This document shows positions 22,460 to 29,626 of a stretch of DNA of 29,626 bases, piece by piece (the first letter of the stretch is position 1; each line of letters opens with the position of its first letter). Location of the stretch: the NCBI GenBank assembly GCA_902492045.1, contig CABUKB010000017.1, positions 1 through 29,626 on the forward strand, read 5' to 3'. The notes below the pieces were generated by a model. The model made no database searches. It was not told the origin of the DNA and saw only the letters and a program-made list of their open reading frames with translations. This stretch comes from an uncultured Oscillospiraceae bacterium. GTDB taxonomy: Bacteria; Bacillota; Clostridia; Oscillospirales; Acutalibacteraceae. The position numbers were made by a program, and so were the translations under genes.

Positions 22460-24799
22460 TTACTGTTTTTCTTCTCCGATGTCAAGGAAAACCGTTCCAA
22501 GTTTCTGTTCCAGTTCCCCGCAGATTTCGGCGGCTGTTTCGGAATCCCGGGCTTCCGCCACCAATATCAGGCTCCTGCCTCTTTTGGAGGGCCGGACCAG
22601 AATATTCCCGGCCGGAAAGCGAAACCGGGTGCCTTCTCCTCTTTGGGTTTCCCTTCGTCCGCCGTTGAGTTTTTGCAGCACCTGCCCGGGATTTGCCGAG
22701 CAGGGAACGGTTTTCGCTGTAACGGCAAAGTCGGGCAGTTCCTCCAGAAGACTGGAAACGCTCGCGCGTGTCCTTTTGAGCCAGCCAAGAAGCCGGACCG
22801 CCATCATCAGGCCGTCCCGCGCCCACGGCTGATTGGCTGCCAGACGGCGCGCGTCCCGGTCGGACTCGTCTGAGGGACAGCTCAAATACCGTTTGACCTG
22901 GCTGCCGTAGCTCGCCGCTAATTGGTCGATCGCCAAAGGCGCGTCGTAGGGCAGAGCCAATTCCCCACCGGATTTCAGTTCGATCAAGCAGTTCATCGCC
23001 AACACCCGTTCCGGCCAGATATATCCCGCGACCGGGTCAAATACCGACAGCCTGCGCCCTCTGGCCCCCAGATGGAGACGCAGGCCCCCATCCATCGAAC
23101 AGCCGATGGTGGATAGAACGGAGGACAGCAGCTTGACCGGCTCCATATCGGACCCCCGAACCTCGGCCATCATACCGCTCAGGCCGTCGGGAGCCAGGCC
23201 GATGAGTTCTTGGCGGTACAACTGCCGCATTCCCGACATATCAGTTGGCTCCCGCAGGCTGTCCCATCCAGCCCTGGAAAAATCCCCCGAAGACAGGCGG
23301 GCCTCCACCGCCCGCTCCAGTGAACGAGGCGCCGGAAGGCCGCCGGAGGCGGACAGGCGCACCGCTCCCCGGGGGCCCCCTGCGATATATACCCCGGTAC
23401 GGATCATGCTGAAATGGACGAAATAATCAAATTGGGGGTCAATACAAGGGCCGAAATCCCACACCAGTCCTCCGGCAGACAAAATTCCCGCAACCAAAGC
23501 CATTTTCATGACCGATGCCGCCTTGTCATGGCTGCATCCCACTGCCACCTTCTCCCCCCGCGCCAAACTGCCGATGGCCGCCCCCAGCCGCGCGCAGAAT
23601 TCCGGTGTCAGTTCCACCCCCGTCTCCCCTGTCAACCCGTTTTCATCAAATTGGAAGACCGGCTGATGACCGTTATGAAGATTCTCCCTCTGACAGCAGT
23701 TGGACTCGACCTTTTTATCCGGCCAGATCCGCACATCCGGACTGACAGAGGCGTACTCCCCCACCACACTTCCGGCTCCCAAGACGGCCCCTTCGAATAG
23801 GGAGGCCCCCCTCCGGACCGAGGCGCCGTGGCAAACCACCGCACCGGTCATGGAGGCCCGGTCGCCTGCATATGCGCTCGGCAGAAGGACGGAACCGCGG
23901 ATTTTGGCTTTATGCCCGACATGACAGCCGTCGTCCAGCACGGCGAATGGCCCGATTTGAGCGCCGTTGCCGATCCGTACGTCTGCACCGATATACACAG
24001 GCGGGGTAATGCTGTAGTTTCCGGCCGGTTTCACTTCGCGCAGGACCATTCCGTCGATGGGATGAATCGCCGTCTGTACCCGGCCTTCCAGAATATCCCG
24101 TTGAGCGTTTAAGTAGGATGACATATCGCGCAGATCGTTCCAATAGCCATCGTCTTCATAGGCGTACACCGGCAGGCCGTCCTTCATCATCTGTGGAAAC
24201 AATCCGTGCAGGAAATCCAGTTGCCTTTCACCCGGCCAGGTCCGCAGCAAAGCCGTTTCCAGAATATAAACGCCGGTATCCGCCGTGTCGGTCGCCGCCT
24301 GTGCCCAGCCCGGTTTGTCCATCAGCCCCGTCACCCGGCCGTCTTCTCCCACATCCACCAGCGCCTGTTCCCGGGGATCACTGACACGGGTCACCACCAG
24401 CGTTGCGGCAGCCCCTGCGGCCCGGTGAAATGCCAGGGCCGCCGTCAAATCGACATCGGTCAGGATTTCACCGCTGATGACTAAAATGGTCTCCCCACTG
24501 TCGGCGAGGGAAAGCATCGGCCGCTGGCTTCCCGCCGGACCATCCTCCCTGTCCGTCTGCCGGTAAACAAGGCTCATCCCACGATATTGATCTCCGAGGC
24601 TTTTTTCAATCACGGTAGGCAGGTAACGGGTGCCGATCCGGACATTGCGGATCCCGTGCCGTTCAAGGAGATCGAGCGTATAGGCCAGGAGCGGACGGCC
24701 GCATAGCCGGATCATGGGTTTCGGTATATCACAGGTCAGAGGACGAAGGGATTCCTCCTCCCCATCCGCCAACACGAATGCTGTCAGCAAGTCACTCAT
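22460..24799 (-). CDS. Sugar nucleotidyltransferase/phosphomannomutase-like fusion, active sites degenerate
   Basis: A 779-residue protein built like the ManC-PMM fusions of Bacillota, cyanobacteria and actinobacteria. A nucleotidyltransferase domain (about 1-230) is followed by left-handed beta-helix hexapeptide repeats (about 245-370) and a phosphohexomutase-like domain (about 385-779). The usual GGEGTRLRPLT loop reads DGEEESLRPLT, losing the G-T-R residues, and the metal-binding Asp of SGDALTDID is Glu (SGEILTDVD). KPM and the VNTG-like DTG remain. The mutase part has no visible catalytic phosphoserine loop and no DxDxD metal loop. The frame is uninterrupted, so it is kept by selection, perhaps as a regulatory or scaffold protein. 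I use the ATG of MSDLLTAF; a GTG four codons earlier overlaps the GAAAGGG site. Confidence 0.8.
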   Translation of the reverse strand: MSDLLTAFVLADGEEESLRPLTCDIPKPMIRLCGRPLLAYTLDLLERHGIRNVRIGTRYLPTVIEKSLGDQYRGMSLVYRQTDREDGPAGSQRPMLSLADSGETILVISGEILTDVDLTAALAFHRAAGAAATLVVTRVSDPREQALVDVGEDGRVTGLMDKPGWAQAATDTADTGVYILETALLRTWPGERQLDFLHGLFPQMMKDGLPVYAYEDDGYWNDLRDMSSYLNAQRDILEGRVQTAIHPIDGMVLREVKPAGNYSITPPVYIGADVRIGNGAQIGPFAVLDDGCHVGHKAKIRGSVLLPSAYAGDRASMTGAVVCHGASVRRGASLFEGAVLGAGSVVGEYASVSPDVRIWPDKKVESNCCQRENLHNGHQPVFQFDENGLTGETGVELTPEFCARLGAAIGSLARGEKVAVGCSHDKAASVMKMALVAGILSAGGLVWDFGPCIDPQFDYFVHFSMIRTGVYIAGGPRGAVRLSASGGLPAPRSLERAVEARLSSGDFSRAGWDSLREPTDMSGMRQLYRQELIGLAPDGLSGMMAEVRGSDMEPVKLLSSVLSTIGCSMDGGLRLHLGARGRRLSVFDPVAGYIWPERVLAMNCLIELKSGGELALPYDAPLAIDQLAASYGSQVKRYLSCPSDESDRDARRLAANQPWARDGLMMAVRLLGWLKRTRASVSSLLEELPDFAVTAKTVPCSANPGQVLQKLNGGRRETQRGEGTRFRFPAGNILVRPSKRGRSLILVAEARDSETAAEICGELEQKLGTVFLDIGEEKQ

Positions 24800-24845
24800 A
24801 AAACGAAGCACCCTTTCGTCGCTGGGTAAAACGCCGTGAACAGGG

Positions 24846-24879
24846 AAAAACCGGCGTACCGCCTCTTTTAGCGGCGGTA
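24846..24879 (-). promoter_or_regulatory. Leader hairpin upstream of the fusion gene
   Basis: Arms TACCGCC and GGCGGTA (24873-24879 and 24857-24863) with a 9-base loop, then CGCCGG and five T on the minus strand, about 45 bases before the start codon. It may be a weak attenuator or simply leader structure. Confidence 0.3.
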
Positions 24880-24914
24880 TTCATAGTATGGACCGGAAAA
24901 AGATGGTTTATTTC

Positions 24915-24942
24915 TTGCTCACCGGGGATTTTTTGGTATAAT
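24915..24942 (+). promoter_or_regulatory. Promoter of rnhA
   Basis: TTGCTC (24915-24920), 16-base spacer, TATAAT (24937-24942), 43 bases before the rnhA start codon. Confidence 0.7.
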
Positions 24943-24985
24943 GGAATACGTTCGGAAAATACTGTTTAGACAAAGGTTGATCCAT

Positions 24986-25426
24986 ATGAAACAGATCGAA
25001 TTATTCACGGACGGCGCATGTTCCGGAAATCCCGGCCCGGGCGGTTGGGGTGCGATCCTGCGTTACGGCGGACGGGAAAAAGAACTGTCCGGCGGCGCTC
25101 CTCAGACCACCAACAACCGCATGGAACTGACCGCCGTTATCGAGGGCCTGGCGGCCTTAAAGGAATCTTGCGAAGTGACTGTAATCAGCGACTCCCGCTA
25201 TGTCGTAGACGGCATCGAAAAGGGCTGGGCCGAATCGTGGAAACGCAACGGCTGGCGCAAAGCCGACAAAAAGCCGGCCCTTAACGCGGATTTATGGGAC
25301 AAACTCCTCACCCTGCTCGCCTTGCATCGAGTGACCTTTCGCTGGGTTCACGGCCACCAGGGTCATCCGGAAAACGAACGCTGCGATCAGATGGCGGTCA
25401 GGGAAAGCCAACGATTTGCGCGATAG
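24986..25426 (+). CDS. rnhA: Ribonuclease HI
   Basis: Cuts the RNA strand of RNA-DNA hybrids during replication and R-loop removal. The 146 residues match the stand-alone bacterial enzyme. Catalytic residues are visible: Asp9 (LFTDGACSGNPGPGGWG), Glu47 (NNRMELTAV), Asp69 (VISDSRYVVDGI) and Asp134 (ENERCDQMA), with His124 in WVHGHQGHPEN. The start at MKQIELF is supported by family length and an AAAGG site; 15 upstream codons are also open but overlap the promoter. Single gene, diverging from the fusion gene. Confidence 0.96.
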   Translation: MKQIELFTDGACSGNPGPGGWGAILRYGGREKELSGGAPQTTNNRMELTAVIEGLAALKESCEVTVISDSRYVVDGIEKGWAESWKRNGWRKADKKPALNADLWDKLLTLLALHRVTFRWVHGHQGHPENERCDQMAVRESQRFAR

Positions 25427-25503
25427 CCCGGATCGCGGCTATAAAGGGGAGGCTGTCTATAAATTCCAGTAGAATCCTCGGCAAATATGGTCAGTTTGGC
25501 ATA

Positions 25504-25532
25504 TTGCAATATACACTAGAATGGTATATATT
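25504..25532 (+). promoter_or_regulatory. Promoter of the nifS-nifU operon
   Basis: TTGCAA (25504-25509), 17-base spacer, TATATT (25527-25532), about 66 bases before the nifS start codon. No IscR gene or clear IscR box is seen nearby. Confidence 0.6.
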
Positions 25533-25598
25533 ATAAATGCCTTGGAAGGGGCGGCTGTTCGCGTCTCAACGTCCAAAACAGGAAAGATGGTGTGCGTG

Positions 25599-26801
25599 AT
25601 GAAACGGTTGATCTATGCGGACCATGCGGCGACCACCCGGATGCTGCCGGAGGTCTTGGACAGCATGATGCCGTATTTGACAGAAGAATATGGGAACCCC
25701 TCTTCGCTTTACAGTTTCGGGCAGACAGCCCGTGGCGCGGTTACGGAAGCCCGCCGCACCATAGCCGGGTGTCTTAACTGCCGTGAGGATGAGGTGTATT
25801 TCACCTCGGGCGGAAGCGAAGCGGACAACTGGGCGATAAAAATGACCGCCCGCATGATGGCGAAGAAAGGGAAAAAACATCTGATTTCCACCGCGTTTGA
25901 ACATCACGCCGTTCTCCACGCCCTGAATTCTCTCAAAGAAGACGGTTTCGATGTCACCCTTCTGCCGGTTCATGAAAACGGCATCGTCCGCGTGGAGGAC
26001 GTGCGAGCCGCTTTGCGGGAGGATACGGCGCTCGTGACCGTGATGTTCGCCAATAACGAGATCGGCACCATCCAGCCGGTGGCGGAGATCGCCGCGCTGT
26101 GCAGAGAAAAGGGCGTCCTTTTCCACACCGATGCTGTGCAGGCGGTTGGCCACGTGCCGGTGGATTTTGCCGGCATGGGGATGGATATGCTCTCCCTCTC
26201 GGCCCACAAGTTCCACGGCCCCCGTGGTGTCGGGTGCCTGCTCCTGCGCAAAGGCATCCGTCTTCCCAACCTCATCGACGGCGGCGCTCAGGAACGCGGA
26301 CGGCGGGCCGGAACCGAAAACACCGCCGGCATCGTCGGCATGGCCACAGCCTTGCGGACCGTCTGCGGCCGGATGGAGGAAAAAACACCCCGTATTACCG
26401 CCCTGCGGGACCGGCTTATCGACGGCCTGCTGCGCAGCGTGCCCCGCTGCCGTCTCAACGGGGACCGGGAAAAAAGGCTCCCCGGCAATGTCAATATCAG
26501 CTTTGAGGGCGTGGAAGGCGAGAGCCTTCTGCTGATGCTCGACATGCAGGGAATCTGCGCCTCCTCCGGTTCCGCTTGTACCTCCGGCTCCCTGGATCCG
26601 AGCCATGTACTCTTGGCAATCGGCCTTGTCCATGAGGTGGCACACGGATCCTTGCGGCTGACGCTGGATGAAGATAACACCAGCGAAGATATCGACCATA
26701 TTCTTGAAACGGTTCCGGCGGTGGTCTCCCGCCTGCGGGATATGTCCCCGCTCTGGGAACGGCTGGTCAAGGAAAACTACGACGGGCAATCCGCCGTTTG
26801 A
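25599..26801 (+). CDS. nifS: Cysteine desulfurase NifS/IscS type
   Basis: PLP enzyme that takes sulfur from cysteine and passes it to scaffold proteins and tRNA modification. The 400 residues start with the family N-terminus MKRLIYADHAATT. The PLP lysine is Lys204 in SLSAHKFHGPRG, with His102 in EHHAVLH and HTDAVQ for cofactor binding. The persulfide Cys327 lies in ICASSGSACTSGSLDPSH, a class-I long catalytic loop. Start choice is uncertain: an ATG four codons earlier lies too close to the AGGA site, this one rather far. It precedes the scaffold gene by 20 bases, so it is the sulfur donor of a two-gene Fe-S assembly operon. NifS and IscS names are interchangeable here. Confidence 0.95.
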   Translation: MKRLIYADHAATTRMLPEVLDSMMPYLTEEYGNPSSLYSFGQTARGAVTEARRTIAGCLNCREDEVYFTSGGSEADNWAIKMTARMMAKKGKKHLISTAFEHHAVLHALNSLKEDGFDVTLLPVHENGIVRVEDVRAALREDTALVTVMFANNEIGTIQPVAEIAALCREKGVLFHTDAVQAVGHVPVDFAGMGMDMLSLSAHKFHGPRGVGCLLLRKGIRLPNLIDGGAQERGRRAGTENTAGIVGMATALRTVCGRMEEKTPRITALRDRLIDGLLRSVPRCRLNGDREKRLPGNVNISFEGVEGESLLLMLDMQGICASSGSACTSGSLDPSHVLLAIGLVHEVAHGSLRLTLDEDNTSEDIDHILETVPAVVSRLRDMSPLWERLVKENYDGQSAV

Positions 26802-26821
26802 CAGGAAAGGACGGACAGATC

Positions 26822-27265
26822 ATGGCAGCGTTTTACAGCGAAAAAGTGATGGACCATTTTTCCAACCCCCGCAACGTAGGCGAACTGGATGATGCCAACG
26901 GAATCGGTGAGGTGGGCAACGCCAAATGCGGCGATATCATGAAAATGTATATCCGGGTGGAAGACGGCCGGATCGCAGACGTAAAATTTAAAACCTTCGG
27001 CTGCGGTTCCGCCATCGCGACGAGTTCCATGGCCACCGAAATGATTAAAGGCAAAACCATCGAAGAGGCTTTGAAGCTGTCCAACAAGGCGGTGGTCGAG
27101 GCTCTCGACGGTCTGCCGGCCCATAAAATTCATTGCTCGGTCCTCGCAGAGCAGTCGATCAAAATGGCGATTGCGGATTATTACCGCCGCCAGGGTGTCG
27201 ATCCCGAGCCCATCGTGGGGCCTCTTCCCGACCCGGAAGAACTCGAGGCCTGCCATATCCACTGA
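26822..27265 (+). CDS. nifU: Iron-sulfur cluster scaffold protein NifU/IscU
   Basis: Scaffold on which [2Fe-2S] and [4Fe-4S] clusters are built before transfer. The 147 residues correspond to the IscU-like N-terminal domain of NifU. Cluster ligands are Cys36 with Asp38 (NAKCGD), Cys61 (TFGCGSAIATSS) and Cys105 (KIHCSVLAE). There is no C-terminal thioredoxin-like NifU domain. A GGAAAGGA site precedes the ATG. It is cotranscribed with nifS and ends in a strong terminator. No mnmA or iscR follows. Confidence 0.95.
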   Translation: MAAFYSEKVMDHFSNPRNVGELDDANGIGEVGNAKCGDIMKMYIRVEDGRIADVKFKTFGCGSAIATSSMATEMIKGKTIEEALKLSNKAVVEALDGLPAHKIHCSVLAEQSIKMAIADYYRRQGVDPEPIVGPLPDPEELEACHIH

Positions 27266-27292
27266 CGAAACCGGGGGCACCCCAGCGATGTC

Positions 27293-27330
27293 CGCAGGAA
27301 AGGAAGCCCGCTTCCTTTCCTGCGTTTCTT
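27293..27330 (+). terminator. Rho-independent terminator of nifS-nifU
   Basis: Perfect 14-bp stem CGCAGGAAAGGAAG/CTTCCTTTCCTGCG with loop CCCG, then TTTCTT. Confidence 0.88.
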
Positions 27331-27331
27331 A

Positions 27332-27361
27332 TTGCAATGTTCAGAGTTTCCGGAGTATAAT
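27332..27361 (+). promoter_or_regulatory. Promoter of the isomerase-azlCD genes
   Basis: TTGCAA (27332-27337), 18-base spacer, TATAAT (27356-27361), immediately after the nifU terminator and 53 bases before the next start codon. Confidence 0.7.
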
Positions 27362-27414
27362 AGGCGGAGCGAACGGCCATGTTCCCGAAGGCCGACAGAA
27401 AGGAAGGCATCTTT

Positions 27415-28314
27415 ATGCCGAAGATCGGAATCAGCAGCTATTGCCTGGCCTCCCTCTTGGAAAAGGGGGAGATGGATCTTCCCGAGGTGATGCAGTGGGC
27501 GAAGGACAGTGGAGCGGATCATTTGGAACTCGTGCCCATCGGATACACCCTGCTGGATAACGAAGAACTGTGCCGCCGGGTTTTGGAGAAATCCCAGGAA
27601 TTGTCTCTCCCATTGTCCAACTATGCTATTTCTGCGGATGTCCTGAATGAGGATCCGGAGGAGCGGCGGGCGGAAATCCGGAGGATTCAAACGCATGTCG
27701 ATGTCGCCGCGCGACTGGGCATCCCGCTCATGCGGCACGACATCGCCTCTTCAGCCCGCCCCAGGGAAACCGATACCCCGGTCGATTTTGAAAAGGAATT
27801 CTTTATGATGGCGGAGGCCGCCACCGAGGTCGCGGATTACGCCGCTCGCTACGGCATCACCACCATGGTGGAGAACCACGGTTTTTTCGTCAATGGATCC
27901 GACCGGATCCTCCGTTTGGTCGAGGCGGTGAACCGTCCGAACTTTAAAATGTGTCTGGATACCGGCAATCTCCTGTGCGTGGACGAGCCGCCCGAAACCA
28001 GCATCCGAAAATGTATGCCATATGCCGCTATGATCCATATCAAGGATTTTTATGTCCGCAAAAAACAACAGCTCTCCGGTCTGAATGGCCCGTTCGACTG
28101 CAAGGCCGAGGGCTGGTTTGAATCCCTTGGCGGGCGGATGCTGCGGGGCGCCGTTCTGGGGCAGGGGGACATTGATATGACCGCAGTCGTCGAGGCTATC
28201 CGGGACAGTGGGTATGCGGGTTGCATTTCCCTGGAATTTGAAGGGATCGAGGACAGCCGCCGGGGTACCTATACCGGCCTCCAGACCGCCAAAAACCTCT
28301 TCGCAGAAACCTAA
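27415..28314 (+). CDS. Sugar phosphate isomerase/epimerase (TIM-barrel, AP-endonuclease-2 family)
   Basis: A 299-residue single-domain TIM barrel of the xylose-isomerase-like superfamily. Metal-binding residues typical of the family are seen: Glu in TTMVENHGFF, Asp in FKMCLDTGN, His in AAMIHIKDF and Glu in CISLEFEGIED. Members include tagatose and ketose epimerases, IolE/IolI and endonuclease IV relatives; the substrate cannot be read here. The ATG of MPKIGISSYC has an AGGAAGG site; an ATG 12 codons earlier has none. It is followed 28 bases later by azlC, likely in one transcript, but with no obvious functional link. Confidence 0.88.
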   Translation: MPKIGISSYCLASLLEKGEMDLPEVMQWAKDSGADHLELVPIGYTLLDNEELCRRVLEKSQELSLPLSNYAISADVLNEDPEERRAEIRRIQTHVDVAARLGIPLMRHDIASSARPRETDTPVDFEKEFFMMAEAATEVADYAARYGITTMVENHGFFVNGSDRILRLVEAVNRPNFKMCLDTGNLLCVDEPPETSIRKCMPYAAMIHIKDFYVRKKQQLSGLNGPFDCKAEGWFESLGGRMLRGAVLGQGDIDMTAVVEAIRDSGYAGCISLEFEGIEDSRRGTYTGLQTAKNLFAET

Positions 28315-28342
28315 AAACTAAACTTTTATAGGGGTGTCCGTC

Positions 28343-29089
28343 TTGAAATCTGTCATTCTGCCTTCCGCACGTTGGGATCTCCGGGAACTCCGCCGTGGGT
28401 TTGTCGAGACGATCCCCCTCGGGATTGGAGTCACCATCTACGGCCTGGTATACGGTATGCTGGGACGGCAGGGATTTCTGCCTTTCTGGATGATCCCGGC
28501 CATGTCCCTCCTCGTATTCGCCGGTTCCTCCCAGATATTGGCGGTCCAGATGATGATCTCCGGCGCATCCCCTTTCTCGGTAATCACCACCGTACTGGTG
28601 GTCAACCTGCGCCATGTGGTCATGTCGGCTGATCTGGCCGTGCATGTCCAGGAGGATTCCCCCCGGAAAAAGGCCCTGGCCGCTTTTTTTCTGACGGATG
28701 AGGCCTACGCGGTCAGTTATGCCCACTTCCAACGGGAAAAAGGCTCGGTTTCCTACATACTCGGCTGCGGATTGGATATTTATTTCTTCTGGGCTCTGTC
28801 GGGTATCGCAGGCTATTGGTTCGGCAATTTGGTTCCGCCGCTTCTGGAGCCGGCATTCGGATTTGCGATGGCGGCGGCTTTTCTGTCCATGCTGATTCCC
28901 GTGGTCCGGAATCTGCCGGTGCTCACCGCCGTTCTCGTGTCGGCCGTCACCGCCATCTGCGGTTTCCTTTGGCTTCCCGGAAAATGGTATATTCTCCTCT
29001 CCGCCCTGACCGGCAGCACCGCCGGATTTTTGCTGGAGGAGATTCGCAACAGGCCCCGCAGGACAGCGTCCGACCGATCCCCCCTCTGA
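28343..29089 (+). CDS. azlC: AzlC-family branched-chain amino acid exporter, large subunit
   Basis: Large subunit of the two-part AzlCD exporter for branched-chain amino acids and analogues such as azaleucine. About 248 residues with roughly six to eight membrane helices; typical segments are IPLGIGVTIYGLVYGMLGRQG, FAGSSQILAVQMM and NLRHVVMSADLA. I chose a TTG start (MKSVILPSARWDL) because AGGGG lies eight bases upstream; a GTG three codons earlier has no site. The azlD partner follows 48 bases later. In Bacillus subtilis the pair is under an Lrp-like regulator, which is not present here. Confidence 0.92.
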   Translation: MKSVILPSARWDLRELRRGFVETIPLGIGVTIYGLVYGMLGRQGFLPFWMIPAMSLLVFAGSSQILAVQMMISGASPFSVITTVLVVNLRHVVMSADLAVHVQEDSPRKKALAAFFLTDEAYAVSYAHFQREKGSVSYILGCGLDIYFFWALSGIAGYWFGNLVPPLLEPAFGFAMAAAFLSMLIPVVRNLPVLTAVLVSAVTAICGFLWLPGKWYILLSALTGSTAGFLLEEIRNRPRRTASDRSPL

Positions 29090-29137
29090 TCCCGTCCATG
29101 GCTTTTTGTTCTAAGCGTCTCAAACCGGAAAGGACGG

Positions 29138-29473
29138 ATGATCGCCATGAATACCCCTCAACTGCTATTGACGCTGTTCGGATGCGGGTTTGTGACCTAT
29201 CTGACCCGTATGCCAGCTCTGGTATTCTCTGGAAAATGGAAAATCCCGGACAAGGCGCGGCGGTTCATGACCTATATCGGGCCCTCCATCCTCACCGCTC
29301 TGATTGCGCCGGAAGTGCTGATCGGTGAAACCGGTTTCGATCCCAATCCTTTCACCAACCTCTATATCCTCCCCACCGCTGTCGTGATCCTGGTTTCGCT
29401 CCTCTGGAAAAAGCCCCTGCCCGCCATTCTCTCCGGCATCGCCGCAGCCTTCATCCTCTCCTTATTAAGGTGA
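29138..29473 (+). CDS. azlD: AzlD-family branched-chain amino acid exporter, small subunit
   Basis: Small partner of AzlC. The 111 residues contain three to four membrane helices and the family features FGCGFVTYLTRMPALV, FMTYIGPSILTALIAPEVL and LPTAVVILVSLLWKKPLPAI. A second ATG three codons on (MNTPQLLL) is as likely a start; the GGAAAGGA site is three bases before the first and twelve before the second. It is the last gene of this operon. Confidence 0.92.
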   Translation: MIAMNTPQLLLTLFGCGFVTYLTRMPALVFSGKWKIPDKARRFMTYIGPSILTALIAPEVLIGETGFDPNPFTNLYILPTAVVILVSLLWKKPLPAILSGIAAAFILSLLR

Positions 29474-29481
29474 ATATACCA

Positions 29482-29504
29482 CGCGGCCGTCCATCCCGGC
29501 CGCG
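29482..29504 (+). terminator. GC-rich hairpin after azlD
   Basis: Stem CGCGGCCG/CGGCCGCG with a 7-base loop, nine bases past the azlD stop. No T run follows, so it is a weak terminator candidate at best. Confidence 0.4.
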
Positions 29505-29532
29505 ACCATTCGATACACAGTGAATTGTCAAA

Positions 29533-29626
29533 CTAAGTGCAACAGGAATTGAGTTCGAAGTCCCATAATTTCTGAGCAGAATGGAAGTTCAAAACTTTGC
29601 GAGGCCTGGCGTTGATCAACGCCAGG
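29533..29626 (-). mobile_element. C-terminus of an IS30-family transposase, cut by window edge
   Basis: On the minus strand a frame entering from the right edge reads INARPRKVLNFHSAQKLW and stops at 29533-29535. The N-x-RPRK-x-L-x-(W/F)-x-(S/T)-x-x-E/K pattern is the conserved end of IS30-family transposases. The bases after the stop (AGTTTGACAATTCA) also resemble the ends of such elements. Only 30 codons are visible, so intactness is unknown. A 22-bp perfect palindrome (29605-29626) lies within the coding part. Confidence 0.7.

Noticed and set aside
25566..26789. A 407-codon minus-strand frame opposite nifS
   Set aside because: nifS on the other strand carries all catalytic motifs; the mirror frame has none and no ribosome binding site.
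29605..29626. A 22-bp perfect palindrome at the right edge, considered as an operator or att site
   Set aside because: It falls inside the transposase coding frame (LALINARP) and is best explained as part of that gene.

Overview
The window looks like a chromosomal segment of a GC-rich, strictly anaerobic Bacillota, most likely class Clostridia (an Oscillospiraceae/Ruminococcaceae-like lineage is my guess, not proven). The reasons are strong AGGAGG-type ribosome binding sites, the gene orders gdpP-rplI-dnaB and tilS-hpt-ftsH, RNase J, a NifS/NifU pair, and a rubredoxin plus flavodiiron protein typical of anaerobes that must remove oxygen. No rRNA, tRNA or CRISPR array was seen.

Layout. Positions 1-905 hold the end of an AT-richer tyrosine recombinase, the edge of an integrated element lying to the left. 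It abuts the 3' end of guaA, a known integration hotspot. On the minus strand follow guaA, with a shrunken and apparently inactive glutaminase domain, and a Fur-family regulator under one strong promoter. Then come rubredoxin (-) and a cupin (+) diverging from one intergenic region, a 58-residue glycine-rich protein (-), a zinc alcohol dehydrogenase (-), a zinc-ribbon/TM2 membrane protein (-) and a citrate synthase (+). From 8.0 to 12.2 kb (-) are an aromatic-acid-exporter-like membrane protein, an ABC-F ATPase with a leader that looks like a transcription attenuator, and a flavodiiron protein.

From 12.4 to 24.8 kb is a long minus-strand housekeeping block, in transcription order: a nucleotidyltransferase/phosphomannomutase-like fusion with degenerate active sites, RNase J, the c-di-AMP phosphodiesterase GdpP, ribosomal protein L9, DnaB helicase, TilS, Hpt and FtsH. 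A 17-bp-stem terminator closes it. It links RNA decay, c-di-AMP signalling, replication, tRNA modification, purine salvage and membrane proteolysis.

From 24.9 kb the plus strand carries rnhA, nifS-nifU (iron-sulfur assembly), a TIM-barrel sugar phosphate isomerase/epimerase and an AzlC/AzlD-type branched-chain amino acid exporter. The last 94 bases are the C-terminus of what looks like an IS30-family transposase.

How the genes fit together: Fur-like regulator, rubredoxin and flavodiiron protein suggest oxygen/peroxide defence, with NifS/NifU supplying clusters. GuaA and Hpt both serve GMP supply. The least ordinary signals are the GuaA lacking its amidotransferase triad, the ABC-F leader (promoter, short ORF, alternative hairpin, terminator) and the fusion protein whose catalytic signatures have decayed while the reading frame stays open.
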